Assembly: GCA_003220855.1 (NCBI GenBank)
Contig: QHTP01000137.1
Coordinates: 3,657 to 19,435 of the forward strand
Direction of reading: 5' to 3'
Source of the DNA: Gemmatimonadota bacterium
GTDB taxonomy: Bacteria; Gemmatimonadota; Gemmatimonadetes; Gemmatimonadales; GWC2-71-9
DNA: 15,779 bases
In this document: positions 15,374 through 15,779 of the stretch, piece by piece
How positions within the stretch are numbered: position 1 is the stretch's first letter
Layout of the letters: the number at the start of each line of letters is the position of its first letter
The notes under the pieces: model-generated
Seen by the model: only the letters and a program-made list of their open reading frames with translations
What the model was told of the DNA's origin: nothing
Databases searched by the model: none
Translations under genes and position numbers: made by a program

Positions 15374-15779
15374 ATGGCGTTCCACTCGATTCGCGAAGGC
15401 TGGCTGATCGCCGTCGACCAGCTCCGCGTCAACAAGCTGCGCTCGGGGCTCACCATTCTCGGGGTCGTGATCGGGATCGCCACGGTGATGGCCATGGCGT
15501 CGATCGTGGCGGGCTTCCGGGAGCAAATCGTCAACACGCTCGAGGTTGTCGGGCCCACCACGTTCCGCATCCTGCGGTTCTTCTCGTCCACGCCGCTCAA
15601 TCCCGACGCCTTGCCGCGCGAGGTGCGGATCCGTCCCGCCCTCGCACCCCGGGAAGCCGAGGCCATCGCCCGCTTGCCCGAGATCCACTACGCCGCGATC
15701 TGGACGCAGGTGTTCTACCGGTTCGAATACGCCGGCGCCCACACCCAGACCCTCGGCGTGTTCGGCGCGGACGATCGCT
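15374..15779 (+). CDS. MacB-like ABC permease, type B copy 3 (B3), partial (C-terminus outside window)
   Basis: ATG 15374 follows the A3 stop after one base, and the frame is open to the right edge (135 residues). It reads MAFHSIREGWLIAVDQLRVNKLRSGLTILGVVIGIATVMAM, with membrane span 1 at about 24-46, followed by the beginning of the periplasmic domain (GPTTFRILRFFSSTP; APREAEAIARLPEI). The TILGV.IG and GP.TF patterns place it with the type B copies B1 and B2. It retains the part of the periplasmic domain that B2 lost (about residues 68-125). No coupling motif or later spans can be seen because the window ends, so whether the copy is intact, and whether the array continues, is unknown. Confidence 0.87.
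   Translation, partial: MAFHSIREGWLIAVDQLRVNKLRSGLTILGVVIGIATVMAMASIVAGFREQIVNTLEVVGPTTFRILRFFSSTPLNPDALPREVRIRPALAPREAEAIARLPEIHYAAIWTQVFYRFEYAGAHTQTLGVFGADDR

Noticed and set aside
14113..15666. Long minus-strand open frame opposite A3 and B3
   Set aside because: Shadow of the permease genes, with low-complexity His/Arg/Asp composition and no recognisable motif.
9406..15779. Tandem permeases as transposon-driven duplication
   Set aside because: No transposase, terminal inverted repeats or target duplications were seen around the copies, which are also diverged in sequence.

Overview
This high-GC window looks like a chromosomal fragment of a diderm soil or sediment bacterium. Protein style, start-codon use (many GTG starts) and densely packed MacB-like permeases fit Gemmatimonadota best, but no 16S rRNA or marker gene is present, so the assignment is an inference of moderate confidence.

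Left part, minus strand (1-4432): a secreted beta-barrel-like outer-membrane protein runs off the left edge. Upstream of it lies a very large membrane-bound NtrY-type sensor histidine kinase. The kinase is split by a +1 frameshift near 2366: the N-terminal half carries many membrane spans and two extracytoplasmic regions, and the C-terminal half carries HAMP, PAS, HisKA and HATPase. Read through the shift they form one protein of about 1,297 residues. A sigma-54-like element and a perfect 15-bp palindrome precede the outer-membrane protein gene.

Middle, plus strand (4415-5796): a creatininase-family metal-dependent amidohydrolase starts 18 bp inside the divergent kinase gene. It is translationally coupled (GTGA overlap) to a small secreted protein of unknown function.

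Right part, plus strand (5903-15779, running off the edge): a tripartite efflux or export operon. In order it encodes a TolC-like outer-membrane factor, a HlyD/MacA-like adaptor, a stand-alone MacB/LolD-type ATPase, and a tandem array of six MacB-like permeases. The permeases alternate between two paralogous types, A-B-A-B-A-B, nearly all separated by overlaps or gaps of 0-2 bp. Standard MacB is a fused ATPase-permease that forms a homodimer; here one free ATPase precedes three A/B permease pairs, which suggests heterodimeric permease cores sharing one ATPase, adaptor and outer-membrane channel. The first A copy and the second B copy are each broken by an out-of-frame deletion of about 50 codons in the same part of the periplasmic domain. 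That leaves B1 and A2, adjacent and intact, plus A3 and a truncated-by-window B3. An imperfect 31-bp inverted repeat built from 7-bp units (AATGCGG) separates the second and third pairs and is the only sizeable gap in the array.

No tRNA, rRNA, CRISPR array, insertion sequence or phage gene was seen.
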